Part shown: positions 10,067 to 19,637 of the stretch, in pieces
Layout: every line of letters starts with the position of its first letter
How positions within the stretch are numbered: the first letter of the stretch is position 1
The notes under the pieces: model-generated
What the model was told of the DNA's origin: nothing
What the model saw: the letters and a program-made list of their open reading frames with translations, nothing else
The model's database searches: none
Program-made: the position numbers and the translations under genes
Source: Acaryochloris sp. CCMEE 5410
GTDB taxonomy: Bacteria > Cyanobacteriota > Cyanobacteriia > Thermosynechococcales > Thermosynechococcaceae
NCBI RefSeq assembly: GCF_000238775.2
Contig: NZ_AFEJ02000001.1
Span: 3,658,001 to 3,722,000 of the forward strand
Reading direction: 5' to 3'
DNA: 64,000 nt

Positions 10067-11821
10067 TCAATCAGCGTCCGATGGTTGAACAAAAATAACT
10101 TTAAAAGTAACCTTGCGATTGGATTTAGAGATTTTAGCTGAATCTAACTTTTCTACTGCAGGAGGCTCAACACTCACTACCTGAAAAAGGTTTTTATCAA
10201 TGCCCTGTTTGGATAGCAGGGAAATAATCGCCTTAGCACGAGTTTCCCGGACATAGAGATTGATCAACTCAGATCCACTAGTATCGGTATGCCCTTCAAC
10301 GAGAACAGCAACGGTTTGGTTGATGGTTTTAGCTGTTTTAGCCAGTTTTTTAATGTCTTCAGCCACGGTTTTAAGCTTGACATCTTGTTGAGGGACCAAC
10401 TGAGCATTTTGGGTAAAGAAGATGGTGTGAGCCTCAAGTTTGGCCTTAATGTCGGCAAGAGCACCTGCTTCGACAGGCACAATTTGTTGAGTGTTGAATT
10501 GGGTCACATTAGGCAATCGCAAGGCTAGCTGTTTTGCTTCCGTGATCCAGGATTGCGGAGCAGTCCCTGAGGCTTGAATCGCCCCATTAGCATCAACTTT
10601 CAGCTCAACTGTTTCTGGGGGCTGCAACAGCGATATCACTCTGGATTCAATAAATTCAGTATCGAAGGATAGATAAGGTTCCCAACTAAAAGCAACCTTG
10701 TTTGGATCTAGATCTGTCTTTGATATCAAATCAGTGGGCTTAGACGCCAGGGGATCTTTCAGGCCAGATATCACATATTTACCGTTCTGTTTTTTGGTTT
10801 GCAAGACGACGATACCGGATTCCCGATTCAGTTGATCGACAAAGCTTTGAACTTGGTTTCGCTCATAGTTAGACAAAAAGCCCCAGACCCCTAATCCTAA
10901 AATGAGAATTCCAGCTGCTCCGCCAATCCATTTCAACGGAGAAGAGCGCTTCTTTTTCGTTTGATATTGGGACTGTAAACATTCTTCTAGATAAGGCTGG
11001 CTCGGTTCAAAGGCACTGCTATCCCCCTGAAATTCGTGAAGCTGACGCTCTTGGACTAGGTGAATTCGCTCCAGAGCATTTTCCATCATTTGCCGCAGTT
11101 TGCCAGGTGGGTTACCCCGTATAACACAAGCAATAATGGCTTGGGGACCTTCATTCACCCAAATGGTTAATTCTCCGACTTGCAAACTCCCTAAGGCTTC
11201 GTCACTGACGCTAAATGAGTCGCGAACAAAATCTTGAATCGCGGTGAACATGGCAGAGACTAAATCTGCATCCTGAGCAGCAGCCGTTGCGGCGGCAAGA
11301 TGCTGTAAAACTAAGCCTGAGGATTTATGGATAAGAAAAACTTGTTCGACCTGATAGACAAGGGTACGCAACAACAAGACTTCAGCAAAAGATTTCCCTG
11401 TACGCCAGGCTTCAAAGCGCCAACTTAAACTTTGAGGAGAGAGGCTATGTTCTAGACTCTGGTTCAGGGAGTCGGTTAGATTCTGGATTGCCGCTGCGAT
11501 CGCTTTCCGTATCGCTGGTCCCATAATCGGGAACAGGGCTTCAGAGAGAATATTTTGATCGGTATTCACAGACGATTTAATCGCATGCTCCACCGTTGGC
11601 ATCACAGCTTCAGATACAGTCTCATCACTCGTTTTAAGGGTGAGTTGGATCGCTTCGGGTAAAACCCGACTCACGTCTTCCGATCGCAACTGGGCATTCT
11701 CGAATCGTCCTTTCAGATCTGGCCCAATTAGCAAACTTCGCAGCTCATTCAATTCGTTAGCTTGACCAGGTTCTTCTGGATAAGCAGCATCCCGATTGGC
11801 ATTAGTAGGTAAATTACTCAT
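10067..11821 (-). CDS. Roadblock-like / TM / BON / OmpA envelope protein
   Basis: About 584 residues. Residues 1-150 are helical. Residues about 152-255 (HKSSGLVLQHL, VSAMFTAIQDFVRDSF, ACVIRGNPPGKLR) read as a roadblock/LC7-like fold. There is one membrane helix at about 298-317 (WIGGAAGILILGLGVWGFL). The periplasmic part has a BON-like unit (VDANGAIQASGTAP) and an OmpA C-terminal domain with the peptidoglycan-contact residues in EGHTDTSGSE and ETRAKAI. The inferred topology is cytosol-helix-periplasm, linking the cell wall to the GTPase encoded next. The ATG at 11821 is chosen because the upstream extension to 11983 lacks coding character, but no clear ribosome site decides this. Confidence 0.82.
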   Translation of the reverse strand: MSNLPTNANRDAAYPEEPGQANELNELRSLLIGPDLKGRFENAQLRSEDVSRVLPEAIQLTLKTSDETVSEAVMPTVEHAIKSSVNTDQNILSEALFPIMGPAIRKAIAAAIQNLTDSLNQSLEHSLSPQSLSWRFEAWRTGKSFAEVLLLRTLVYQVEQVFLIHKSSGLVLQHLAAATAAAQDADLVSAMFTAIQDFVRDSFSVSDEALGSLQVGELTIWVNEGPQAIIACVIRGNPPGKLRQMMENALERIHLVQERQLHEFQGDSSAFEPSQPYLEECLQSQYQTKKKRSSPLKWIGGAAGILILGLGVWGFLSNYERNQVQSFVDQLNRESGIVVLQTKKQNGKYVISGLKDPLASKPTDLISKTDLDPNKVAFSWEPYLSFDTEFIESRVISLLQPPETVELKVDANGAIQASGTAPQSWITEAKQLALRLPNVTQFNTQQIVPVEAGALADIKAKLEAHTIFFTQNAQLVPQQDVKLKTVAEDIKKLAKTAKTINQTVAVLVEGHTDTSGSELINLYVRETRAKAIISLLSKQGIDKNLFQVVSVEPPAVEKLDSAKISKSNRKVTFKVIFVQPSDAD

Positions 11822-12008
11822 TGAATATAGAACTGCAAAGATTAGATGGGCTGACAGAGCATTCGCATCAGATCTGCCACCATTATTGATATTGCTATAG
11901 TAAAGGCCACAACGATAAACAACTTGAAGATTTATTGCATAGCATCCAGGCTCGCCTGCTAATACGTCCGACAAACCCCGCAAGATGCACGGACCATCAT
12001 CCTATAAC

Positions 12009-12638
12009 CTATGAATTTGAGCGAATATTCAGGGCTAATTGGCTAAAGAGATCCGCTAATTGATCACGGTCTTGAGCATCAACCGACTGAAGAGACTGAA
12101 CTTCACGTTCTAATAAAGCTTTCAGTTCAGCATGCCTATGGTTAAAGTCTGTCCCCAAAGAGGTGACTTTTTCCTCCAAAGTAGACAGGATACTCAGTCG
12201 TTGCCGCTCAACTTCTTCACCCAGTTCTCTAACCTGACCATTGACCGTTGATATCCCACTTTGATAAGTCGCTTCTAGATCCGATACAGACGTAGTTTGA
12301 GACGCATGATTGGATTGCACAATCTGGGCCAAGGTTTGCAAATCATTGCGAATCGCTGTTTCTAGGGCTTGCAGCTGTTGATCCATTTGTTCTCGGATGT
12401 CAGCACATTCTTGATTCAGTCGATTTTCGAGCTGGTCAAGCTTTTGTTCCTGGCTATGTACCTGCTGTCCAAATAACAAATCCCTAATCTTATTGAGGGT
12501 ATTCAGATCAACCTCTTCATTGGGAGAAGCATTGACCAATACAGCCTCATTTGCATGCTGATCACCCTCCACTGGCTGCTCAGAAGATGATGTTGCTAAA
12601 GCTGAAGTTATCTGATCATTAGAGATGGTCATGGCCAC
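12009..12638 (-). CDS. Coiled-coil protein of signalling operon
   Basis: 209 residues with no recognised domain. Residues about 45-190 are rich in Glu/Gln/Leu heptads (QEQKLDQLENRLNQE, QALETAIRNDLQTLAQ), predicting a long coiled coil; the N terminus is Ser/Glu-rich and probably disordered. There is no signal peptide or membrane segment, so it is cytosolic. It is first in a same-strand series with the roadblock/OmpA, GTPase, cyclase-like and GGDEF-EAL genes, though the gap to the next start is about 187 bp. A scaffold role is a guess. A second ATG at 12632 is equally possible. Confidence 0.7.
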   Translation of the reverse strand: MAMTISNDQITSALATSSSEQPVEGDQHANEAVLVNASPNEEVDLNTLNKIRDLLFGQQVHSQEQKLDQLENRLNQECADIREQMDQQLQALETAIRNDLQTLAQIVQSNHASQTTSVSDLEATYQSGISTVNGQVRELGEEVERQRLSILSTLEEKVTSLGTDFNHRHAELKALLEREVQSLQSVDAQDRDQLADLFSQLALNIRSNS

Positions 12639-12835
12639 ATTGCGGTAGTTTACGACTTGATTGAGCCAGTCATGTTCACGGCTTGAGTGGCATTACTGCA
12701 CTATGCACTAGCCATAGATTTCCCTACGTTAGCCTAGATCTTAGCATTGCTTTACAGAACATGACTGGATCCACATGCCATCTCCCGCGACTAGCGTTCA
12801 TCCAGGGTCAATTTAACCCATGCAATGCAGTTAAG

Positions 12836-13645
12836 TCACTCGGCGACCAGCACTAGATGATAGCGATAGAGGGCCACCGGTTGATTCAGGGCTTGAAAAT
12901 AGTTGGGATCTTGAGGGGATAAGTAGATCGCCGTCACTTGATCCGCATCGATTTGGGCCGGACTGGTGTTGATATAGCGATACGACGTCGTATTTTCGAC
13001 TTGGTTGAGATAAATTTGGGAGCTGCTGCGGAACTCTTGCTGAAACAGTTCACTCGCAATCCAGGTATCGTTCTTAGTATCAAGCTCAGTGGTGCGATCG
13101 CTAATGGTCGATACGAGCTGTCGCCCCTGATCGAGCACCGTCGTTTGGCGATTGGGAAAGCGAGGATCAACCTTCACCGTTTGCACAGCCTCCTCACCAA
13201 GGTAAGCAGCAGCTAAACTCCGGCCATTGAATGCTAAGTCAGCAATCACCGAAGGTTTACGAGATAACAACTCCCAAGGGGATGCATTGGCCAGCACTTT
13301 TGCCTTTAAAGGCGTCCGTTCTTCAACAAAGCGCACCGCAAAGGTCACCGGCTGATCCAGCAAACGCTCATTATCAGCATAGCCGGGGGTCACTAAGTCA
13401 GGCGCTAAGGGAGCCGCTAGATCCACGAGGGTACTGGTGACCTGCCAATCTCCTAAAAACCAGTCTGGATAGATCAAGTCTCCAGACGCCGGTTTCAGCA
13501 CCGGTTTTCCTTGCCAATCGGGAAAGGCCGCTAGGCGTTCCGTTAAGGGGCTAGCCAACCCTGGTAGAGACCAGCCGCAGAGCAAAAGTGCCAGACAAAT
13601 ACCCCACCCTTTCACTCTGTAAGGCGGCCAATCTTTACCGTTCAC
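12836..13645 (-). CDS. Conserved secreted protein (DUF6816-like)
   Basis: 269 residues with an N-terminal signal sequence or signal anchor (WGICLALLLCGWSLPGLA) and a beta-rich body containing FPDWQGKP and GDLIYPDWFLGDW, which I associate from memory with the cyanobacterial family DUF6816, fairly loosely. Function is unknown; a lipocalin-like or thylakoid-lumen/periplasmic binding role is possible. It follows thiC by 11 bp on the same strand, so it is probably read through from the thiamine-riboswitch promoter, although nothing in the protein suggests thiamine metabolism. Confidence 0.7.
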   Translation of the reverse strand: MNGKDWPPYRVKGWGICLALLLCGWSLPGLASPLTERLAAFPDWQGKPVLKPASGDLIYPDWFLGDWQVTSTLVDLAAPLAPDLVTPGYADNERLLDQPVTFAVRFVEERTPLKAKVLANASPWELLSRKPSVIADLAFNGRSLAAAYLGEEAVQTVKVDPRFPNRQTTVLDQGRQLVSTISDRTTELDTKNDTWIASELFQQEFRSSSQIYLNQVENTTSYRYINTSPAQIDADQVTAIYLSPQDPNYFQALNQPVALYRYHLVLVAE

Positions 13646-13656
13646 ATCTTTTTCTC

Positions 13657-15129
<1,473 letters not shown>

Positions 15130-15285
15130 ACACAGATCCTAGCATTGACGGGCAAGGCCAACCTCTGCAATTTTGTTTAAGTTTTACAAGAATTTGTGGA
15201 GTTTTGTCCGTTTTCTAAAACAAGTCGGTCAGGGATCTCATATTAACGCTGCCATCAGTCATTTTTTGAGATAAGCACCCCCGGC

Positions 15286-15307
15286 CAAAAAAAGAGTGGC
15301 AACTCTT
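15286..15307 (-). terminator. Possible short minus-strand terminator
   Basis: A six-base stem AAGAGT/ACTCTT with loop TGCC followed on the minus strand by a run of T's. It lies between the divergent thiC leader and the DUF1400 hydrolase. It may block antisense reading but the stem is short. Confidence 0.3.
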
Positions 15308-15432
15308 CGAAGAAACACAGTAGGCTGGCAAACGTAGGGCTATGCTGCCATTGCTGCGCTTCCCTTTAGTAATGGGTGACCGTTGCCGACCGATCTAGTC
15401 TAGCCAATCTTCAAACCGTCCGGAAAACAGTG

Positions 15433-17094
15433 ATGAGACGACCGTACTTTAATTTGCGTCGATATAGCCGCTTGCTGAGTGTCGCTTTGGCTGTAGCTTT
15501 GCTGCAAGCCGGGCCCATGCTAGCGGCTGAGCGTATCTTTTTATCCTTTCTATTTCTAGAGCGTTCCATTCCGATTCGCGACTTAGAACTCTATGCCAAG
15601 GAAGGTCGCAAGAGCAAAGCTTTGGCACCTTATTTGGGCTACTTTACCCCGGAGCAACAAACTCAACTGCGAGCCAGCTTACAAGAGCGTCTCCCCCTCA
15701 ACTCTGTCGCTATTGCCCAATTTCTCTACACCCCTGTGGGGGAAGCCTTGCTCAATCGGGTCCAACAGGTCGTGCGGACCAAGTCTGGACAAGGTAGTTT
15801 CTTCGCCCTCCGTTCTGCCTTGATTCTGGCGGCAAAAGATCCAGAAGGCTTAACGGCCCTGAGCGTTTTGCGCAATTTCCCCAATGCTGGCGTCCAAGTT
15901 GATGTTGATACTGCTCTGGAATTACTCAATCAAGTGCAAACAGCCGTCAAAACGACGAACACCACCGTTAACGCAGTCATTCAGCAATCTAAAGCAGAGC
16001 CCCAAGCCGATAGTCTAGCGGGCTGGTCTTTATCCCAGTCGGGTCTTTACGATTGGGAGCACATCACCTTAGACAACCTAAAGGATGAGAGTGAAAAGCG
16101 CATGAAATACACGGGCAAAGCCCGGGACTTTGCCGCCGATATATATTTCCCGACCACGGCTTCAGAGACGGCCTATCCGGTGCTCGTGATTTCCCACGGA
16201 TTTAACTCGGATCGCACCACCTACGCCTACTTAGCCAAGCATTTAGCTTCTCATGGTTATGTCGTGATCATGCCTGAACATCCTGGCAGTAACGGTCAGC
16301 AAATTTTCGATCTATTGCAAGGGCGGGCTCAAGACGTCACGGATCCGACCGAATTTATCGATCGCCCCTTAGATGTCAGTTATCTCCTCGATCAACTGGC
16401 TCAGACATCTATTCCCGATCCACGCTTCAAAGGCAGTCTCAATTTAGAGCAGGTCGGTATCTTAGGCCATTCCTATGGGGGATATACCGCTTTTGCCTTA
16501 GCGGGGGCGACCCCTAACTACCCGCAGTTACAGAAGGCTTGCCAAACTGGCTTAGAGTCATCCCTCAACATTTCCCTCGCCTTACAGTGTCAAGCCCTAC
16601 AAACGGCGGATAAAACCGTGGATTTGAAGGATTCAAGAATTCAATCCGTCGTGGCCATTAGCCCCATTGGCAGTAATTTATTTGGAGAATCGGGTTATCA
16701 AGCGGTTCAGGTTCCGGTGATGATCGTGGGTGGCAGTGCCGATACGATCGCACCCGTGCTACCGGAACAAATCCAGCCCTTTCAATGGTTAACAACCCCT
16801 GAAAAACGGCTCGTCCTCATTAACAATGGAAACCATAACTCTACGATCAATACCTCTGCCAGTTCTCCCGATGTTTTTTCTGCCTTAGGGACAGGCGACG
16901 GTCCAAGCCCATTAGGCCGTTACTATACCAAGGCCCTGAGTACAGCCTTCTTTGGTCGTTATGTTCAAGGTCAAGAACAGTTCACCTCGTTTCTCACCTC
17001 TAGCTATGCCGCCAATCTCAGTCGAGAACCCTTAACCTTGCATCTCACCCCCACTCTGACCTTCCCTGCAGCTCAAACCTCGCAGGACTCTTGA
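15433..17094 (+). CDS. DUF1400 / alpha-beta hydrolase, secreted
   Basis: Cyanobacterial fusion of an N-terminal DUF1400 region (about residues 30-160 after a signal sequence, LLSVALAVALLQAGPMLAAE) to an alpha/beta-hydrolase of the PAF-acetylhydrolase/dienelactone-hydrolase type. Catalytic features are VISHGFNSDR (oxyanion region), the nucleophile elbow GHSYGGYTAF and a late NNGNHNST as candidate His. The substrate, likely an ester or lipid, is unknown. The ATG at 15433 gives a standard signal peptide; a GTG at 15376 would add 19 residues with no function. Its stop abuts the truB start directly. Confidence 0.85.
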   Translation: MRRPYFNLRRYSRLLSVALAVALLQAGPMLAAERIFLSFLFLERSIPIRDLELYAKEGRKSKALAPYLGYFTPEQQTQLRASLQERLPLNSVAIAQFLYTPVGEALLNRVQQVVRTKSGQGSFFALRSALILAAKDPEGLTALSVLRNFPNAGVQVDVDTALELLNQVQTAVKTTNTTVNAVIQQSKAEPQADSLAGWSLSQSGLYDWEHITLDNLKDESEKRMKYTGKARDFAADIYFPTTASETAYPVLVISHGFNSDRTTYAYLAKHLASHGYVVIMPEHPGSNGQQIFDLLQGRAQDVTDPTEFIDRPLDVSYLLDQLAQTSIPDPRFKGSLNLEQVGILGHSYGGYTAFALAGATPNYPQLQKACQTGLESSLNISLALQCQALQTADKTVDLKDSRIQSVVAISPIGSNLFGESGYQAVQVPVMIVGGSADTIAPVLPEQIQPFQWLTTPEKRLVLINNGNHNSTINTSASSPDVFSALGTGDGPSPLGRYYTKALSTAFFGRYVQGQEQFTSFLTSSYAANLSREPLTLHLTPTLTFPAAQTSQDS

Positions 17095-17964
17095 ATGCTT
17101 GGTTTTTTGAATTTGCATAAGCCTACTGGCATGACCTCTCATGATTGTGTCGGCAAGGTCCGGCGGATCTGTGGCCTCAAGCGAGTCGGTCATGGGGGCA
17201 CCCTGGATCCCTTGGCGACTGGCGTCTTGCCCATTGCCTTGGGACCCGCAACCCGCCTCCTACCCTATTTACCAGAACAGAAGGCGTATCAAGCCACGAT
17301 TCGGTTTGGTCTGACCACCACCACGGATGATTTAGCTGGAGACATTCTGTCAGAACAGTCGGCTAACCATCTCGCTCAAGAGGTAGTTGAAAAAGCGCTA
17401 CCGCAATTCCTCGGTTCCATCGAACAAAGACCACCTGCCTATAGTGCAATCCAGGTTCAAGGTCAGCGCTTATATGATTTAGCTCGCCAAGGCAAAAACG
17501 TAACGGCTCCCCTGCGCCGAGTGGAGGTGTTCGATATTCAGATCTTGGACTGGCAGGGAGGAGAAAAATCGGAATTGGAGGTTGCGATCGCATGTGGTCC
17601 TGGCACTTATATTCGCTCTATCGCCAGGGATTTAGGTGAGGTTTTGGGGACTGGGGCCACCTTGGCCCAACTCACGCGCACCCTAAGTTGTGGCTTTGCC
17701 CTCGCCGACAGTTTGACCTTTGAAACATTAGCAGAGCAGGTTCAAGCCGGAACATTTTCACCCCTGGAGCCATCTTTTTCCCTACAACAACCGATTCTTC
17801 ATTTGCCTCCGGCAGAGGCCCAGCGTTTTTGCTGGGGGCAAAAGCTTCCTCAAGATTGTGCAGATGGCATGATGCAGGTGCATGACACTAGCAATCGCTT
17901 TTTAGGGATGGGGGAAATCATCGATGGGCTGCTCAAACCCAAGGTCGTATTGCCCGCACAATAA
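17095..17964 (+). CDS. truB: tRNA pseudouridine-55 synthase
   Basis: Makes pseudouridine 55 in the T loop of tRNAs. The catalytic block GGTLDPLATGVLPIALG contains Asp 38, preceded by LNLHKPTGMTSHD; YSAIQVQGQRLYDLARQG and GTYIRSIARDLGE complete the family signature. It has 289 residues, slightly short at the C terminus relative to enzymes with a full PUA domain, as in many cyanobacteria. The ATG follows the hydrolase stop without a gap. Confidence 0.96.
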   Translation: MLGFLNLHKPTGMTSHDCVGKVRRICGLKRVGHGGTLDPLATGVLPIALGPATRLLPYLPEQKAYQATIRFGLTTTTDDLAGDILSEQSANHLAQEVVEKALPQFLGSIEQRPPAYSAIQVQGQRLYDLARQGKNVTAPLRRVEVFDIQILDWQGGEKSELEVAIACGPGTYIRSIARDLGEVLGTGATLAQLTRTLSCGFALADSLTFETLAEQVQAGTFSPLEPSFSLQQPILHLPPAEAQRFCWGQKLPQDCADGMMQVHDTSNRFLGMGEIIDGLLKPKVVLPAQ

Positions 17965-18049
17965 AAATTGTGCCGATGACACCACTCCTAAAAGCAGCAA
18001 TGCTATACTCTGAGCCAAAATTATCGTTTCCTCCTCTCCAAACTTCACT

Positions 18050-18820
18050 ATGCGCCGGTTCACGTCGAATTCCCCTCTTTTTAAAGGTCTAGTCTTATTC
18101 ATCGGAGCATTGGTCTGCATCCTTGCCCTTCATACCAATGCCGTTAGCCAAACGGCTCGCTCGGAGCTAGCTAACTTTCGACCGATCACCGTCTGGCGAC
18201 CCGCCCATGAGACGAATTTTGGTAAACGGTATCCCAAAGACATTTACGGTCGGCCTGTAAACAATGAGCCGATTGTGGTGCTTCATGAAACGGTCAGTTC
18301 TGGAGCCAGTACTATCCGCTTCTTTCAGACGCCTCATTACAATGAAGCCGAACAAGCCAGCTACCACGATCTAATTATCCGCAACGGCACGATTGTCCAC
18401 ATCGTATCTAGGGAGAATCGGGCATTTGGTGCAGGGAATTCAGTTTTTAATGGCCCTAACGGCCCTGAGAGCGTCAAAACTCATAAGATCTATTCCGCTT
18501 CGGTCAATAATTTTGCTTATCATATTTCCCTAGAAACCCCCCCTGATGGCCGGCATAATGGCAATCGTCACAGCGGTTATACCCAAGCCCAATACAAATC
18601 CCTTGCCTATTTGGTGGCGAATAGTCAGATTCCCATGTCCCGAGTCACCACCCACAAAGGCGTCGATCGGTCTGGCAGCCGCAGAGATCCTCGGAGTTTT
18701 AACAATCGCTACTTTACCAGTCTGGTTCAACGGTTTAGTCAGGTGAATAACGCTAAAGCAATCAGTCAAACTCCCCCAGCTTTTGTGGAAGCCGAGCCGC
18801 CGAACCTCAACATCCCATAA
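18050..18820 (+). CDS. N-acetylmuramoyl-L-alanine amidase
   Basis: A secreted Zn amidase of the amidase_2/PGRP type that cleaves the bond between MurNAc and the stem peptide. An N-terminal signal sequence (GLVLFIGALVCILALHTNAVS) is followed by VVLHETVSSG (first zinc His), SYHDLIIRNGTIVHIV, a middle FAYHISLETPP and the late TTHKGVD with the last ligand. About 256 residues form a single catalytic domain with no binding repeats. A terminator-like hairpin follows, so it appears monocistronic. Confidence 0.88.
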   Translation: MRRFTSNSPLFKGLVLFIGALVCILALHTNAVSQTARSELANFRPITVWRPAHETNFGKRYPKDIYGRPVNNEPIVVLHETVSSGASTIRFFQTPHYNEAEQASYHDLIIRNGTIVHIVSRENRAFGAGNSVFNGPNGPESVKTHKIYSASVNNFAYHISLETPPDGRHNGNRHSGYTQAQYKSLAYLVANSQIPMSRVTTHKGVDRSGSRRDPRSFNNRYFTSLVQRFSQVNNAKAISQTPPAFVEAEPPNLNIP

Positions 18821-18840
18821 ACCCTACTTTGAACAAGGCC

Positions 18841-18870
18841 GCCTGCATCAATATTGGTGCAGGCCTATTT
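18841..18870 (+). terminator. Hairpin after amidase gene
   Basis: GCCTGCATC pairs with GGTGCAGGC (one G-T) across a six-base loop, followed by CTATTT. It lies 20 bp after the amidase stop. The T tract is weak. Confidence 0.55.
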
Positions 18871-19035
18871 GCTGTAAAGGATTATCTCTTAGCGCCTAGG
18901 ATTTTGCCTCCTTCTCAGGATTCTCATCAATCCCTTAGGGTCTCTTCAGCAAATTACTGGGACTCACCCAGATCGCCATCATTCCAGCTTCAGATACCCC
19001 ACGTACATTAAAGACATTGAAGTTGGAGAACAAAC

Positions 19036-19365
19036 ATGACCCGCATTCATCAAGTCGCTTTTTCAGTCGTCACAAGCTTCACCGTCCTCAGCATTGGTAT
19101 TGCATCCTCGGCACTTGCTGAAACGATTACCGTCACCCGTGGTCCTAATGGCGCTTCCCATCAAGTCAAAGTAGACCGTATCCCTCAAGATGCTCAGGTT
19201 CAGCCCGATACACCTGCAACCTCAGTACCAGCAGTCACCACAAAAGGACCCAATGGTGCTCCTCAGATTGTTCAATCCGAGGCTCGCTCAGTCGCTGCAC
19301 AACCGTCAGGTAACCTACAAGTCGTTAAGCGCGGTCCGAATGGTGCAGCCCATATTGCCAATTAG
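19036..19365 (+). CDS. Small secreted protein with GPNGA repeats
   Basis: 109 residues. The signal peptide ends around ASSALAE. The mature part of about 80 residues contains three copies of (R/K)GPNGA (TRGPNGASHQVKV, TKGPNGAPQIV, KRGPNGAAHIAN) separated by Pro/Val/Gln-rich linkers, with no cysteines. I do not recognise the family. Repeats this regular in a small exported protein suggest either a structural repeat or a modified or processed peptide, but no maturation enzyme is adjacent. A GGAG-containing leader precedes the ATG, and a strong terminator follows. Confidence 0.7.
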   Translation: MTRIHQVAFSVVTSFTVLSIGIASSALAETITVTRGPNGASHQVKVDRIPQDAQVQPDTPATSVPAVTTKGPNGAPQIVQSEARSVAAQPSGNLQVVKRGPNGAAHIAN

Positions 19366-19407
19366 GCCCATTGATCCAAGCTGATACTCAAGTTGTCACC
19401 ACATACC

Positions 19408-19443
19408 AGAGCTGATTTTACCCCCCAATAATCAGCTCTTTTC
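19408..19443 (+). terminator. Rho-independent terminator
   Basis: A perfect ten-base stem AGAGCTGATT/AATCAGCTCT with a C-rich loop followed by TTTT, located 43 bp after the GPNGA protein gene. Confidence 0.85.
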
Positions 19444-19637
19444 TCCATATCAACTTTGCGTTTTTCTCCAACAGATCCCTTACGACTGAGGGGTATGCCC
19501 CTTGGTCGTAGGCTTTTCTTCTGGCGTCGCTTTTGCAAGACCTCCTTCGCAACCTGGAAATGCATCGACGTTAACGCTGTTATGCTCAGCAACCTTTCAC
19601 ATGATGTTTTGAGGTTCGTGAGCATCATTCGCTACCT

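Noticed and set aside
11822-11983. 54-codon N-terminal extension of the roadblock/OmpA protein
   Set aside because: Composition is unlike the rest of the protein and the internal ATG gives a typical start; the extension would only shorten the gap to the coiled-coil gene.
12639-12835. Possible regulator site before the signalling operon
   Set aside because: Only short, weak symmetry is visible; nothing stands above chance.
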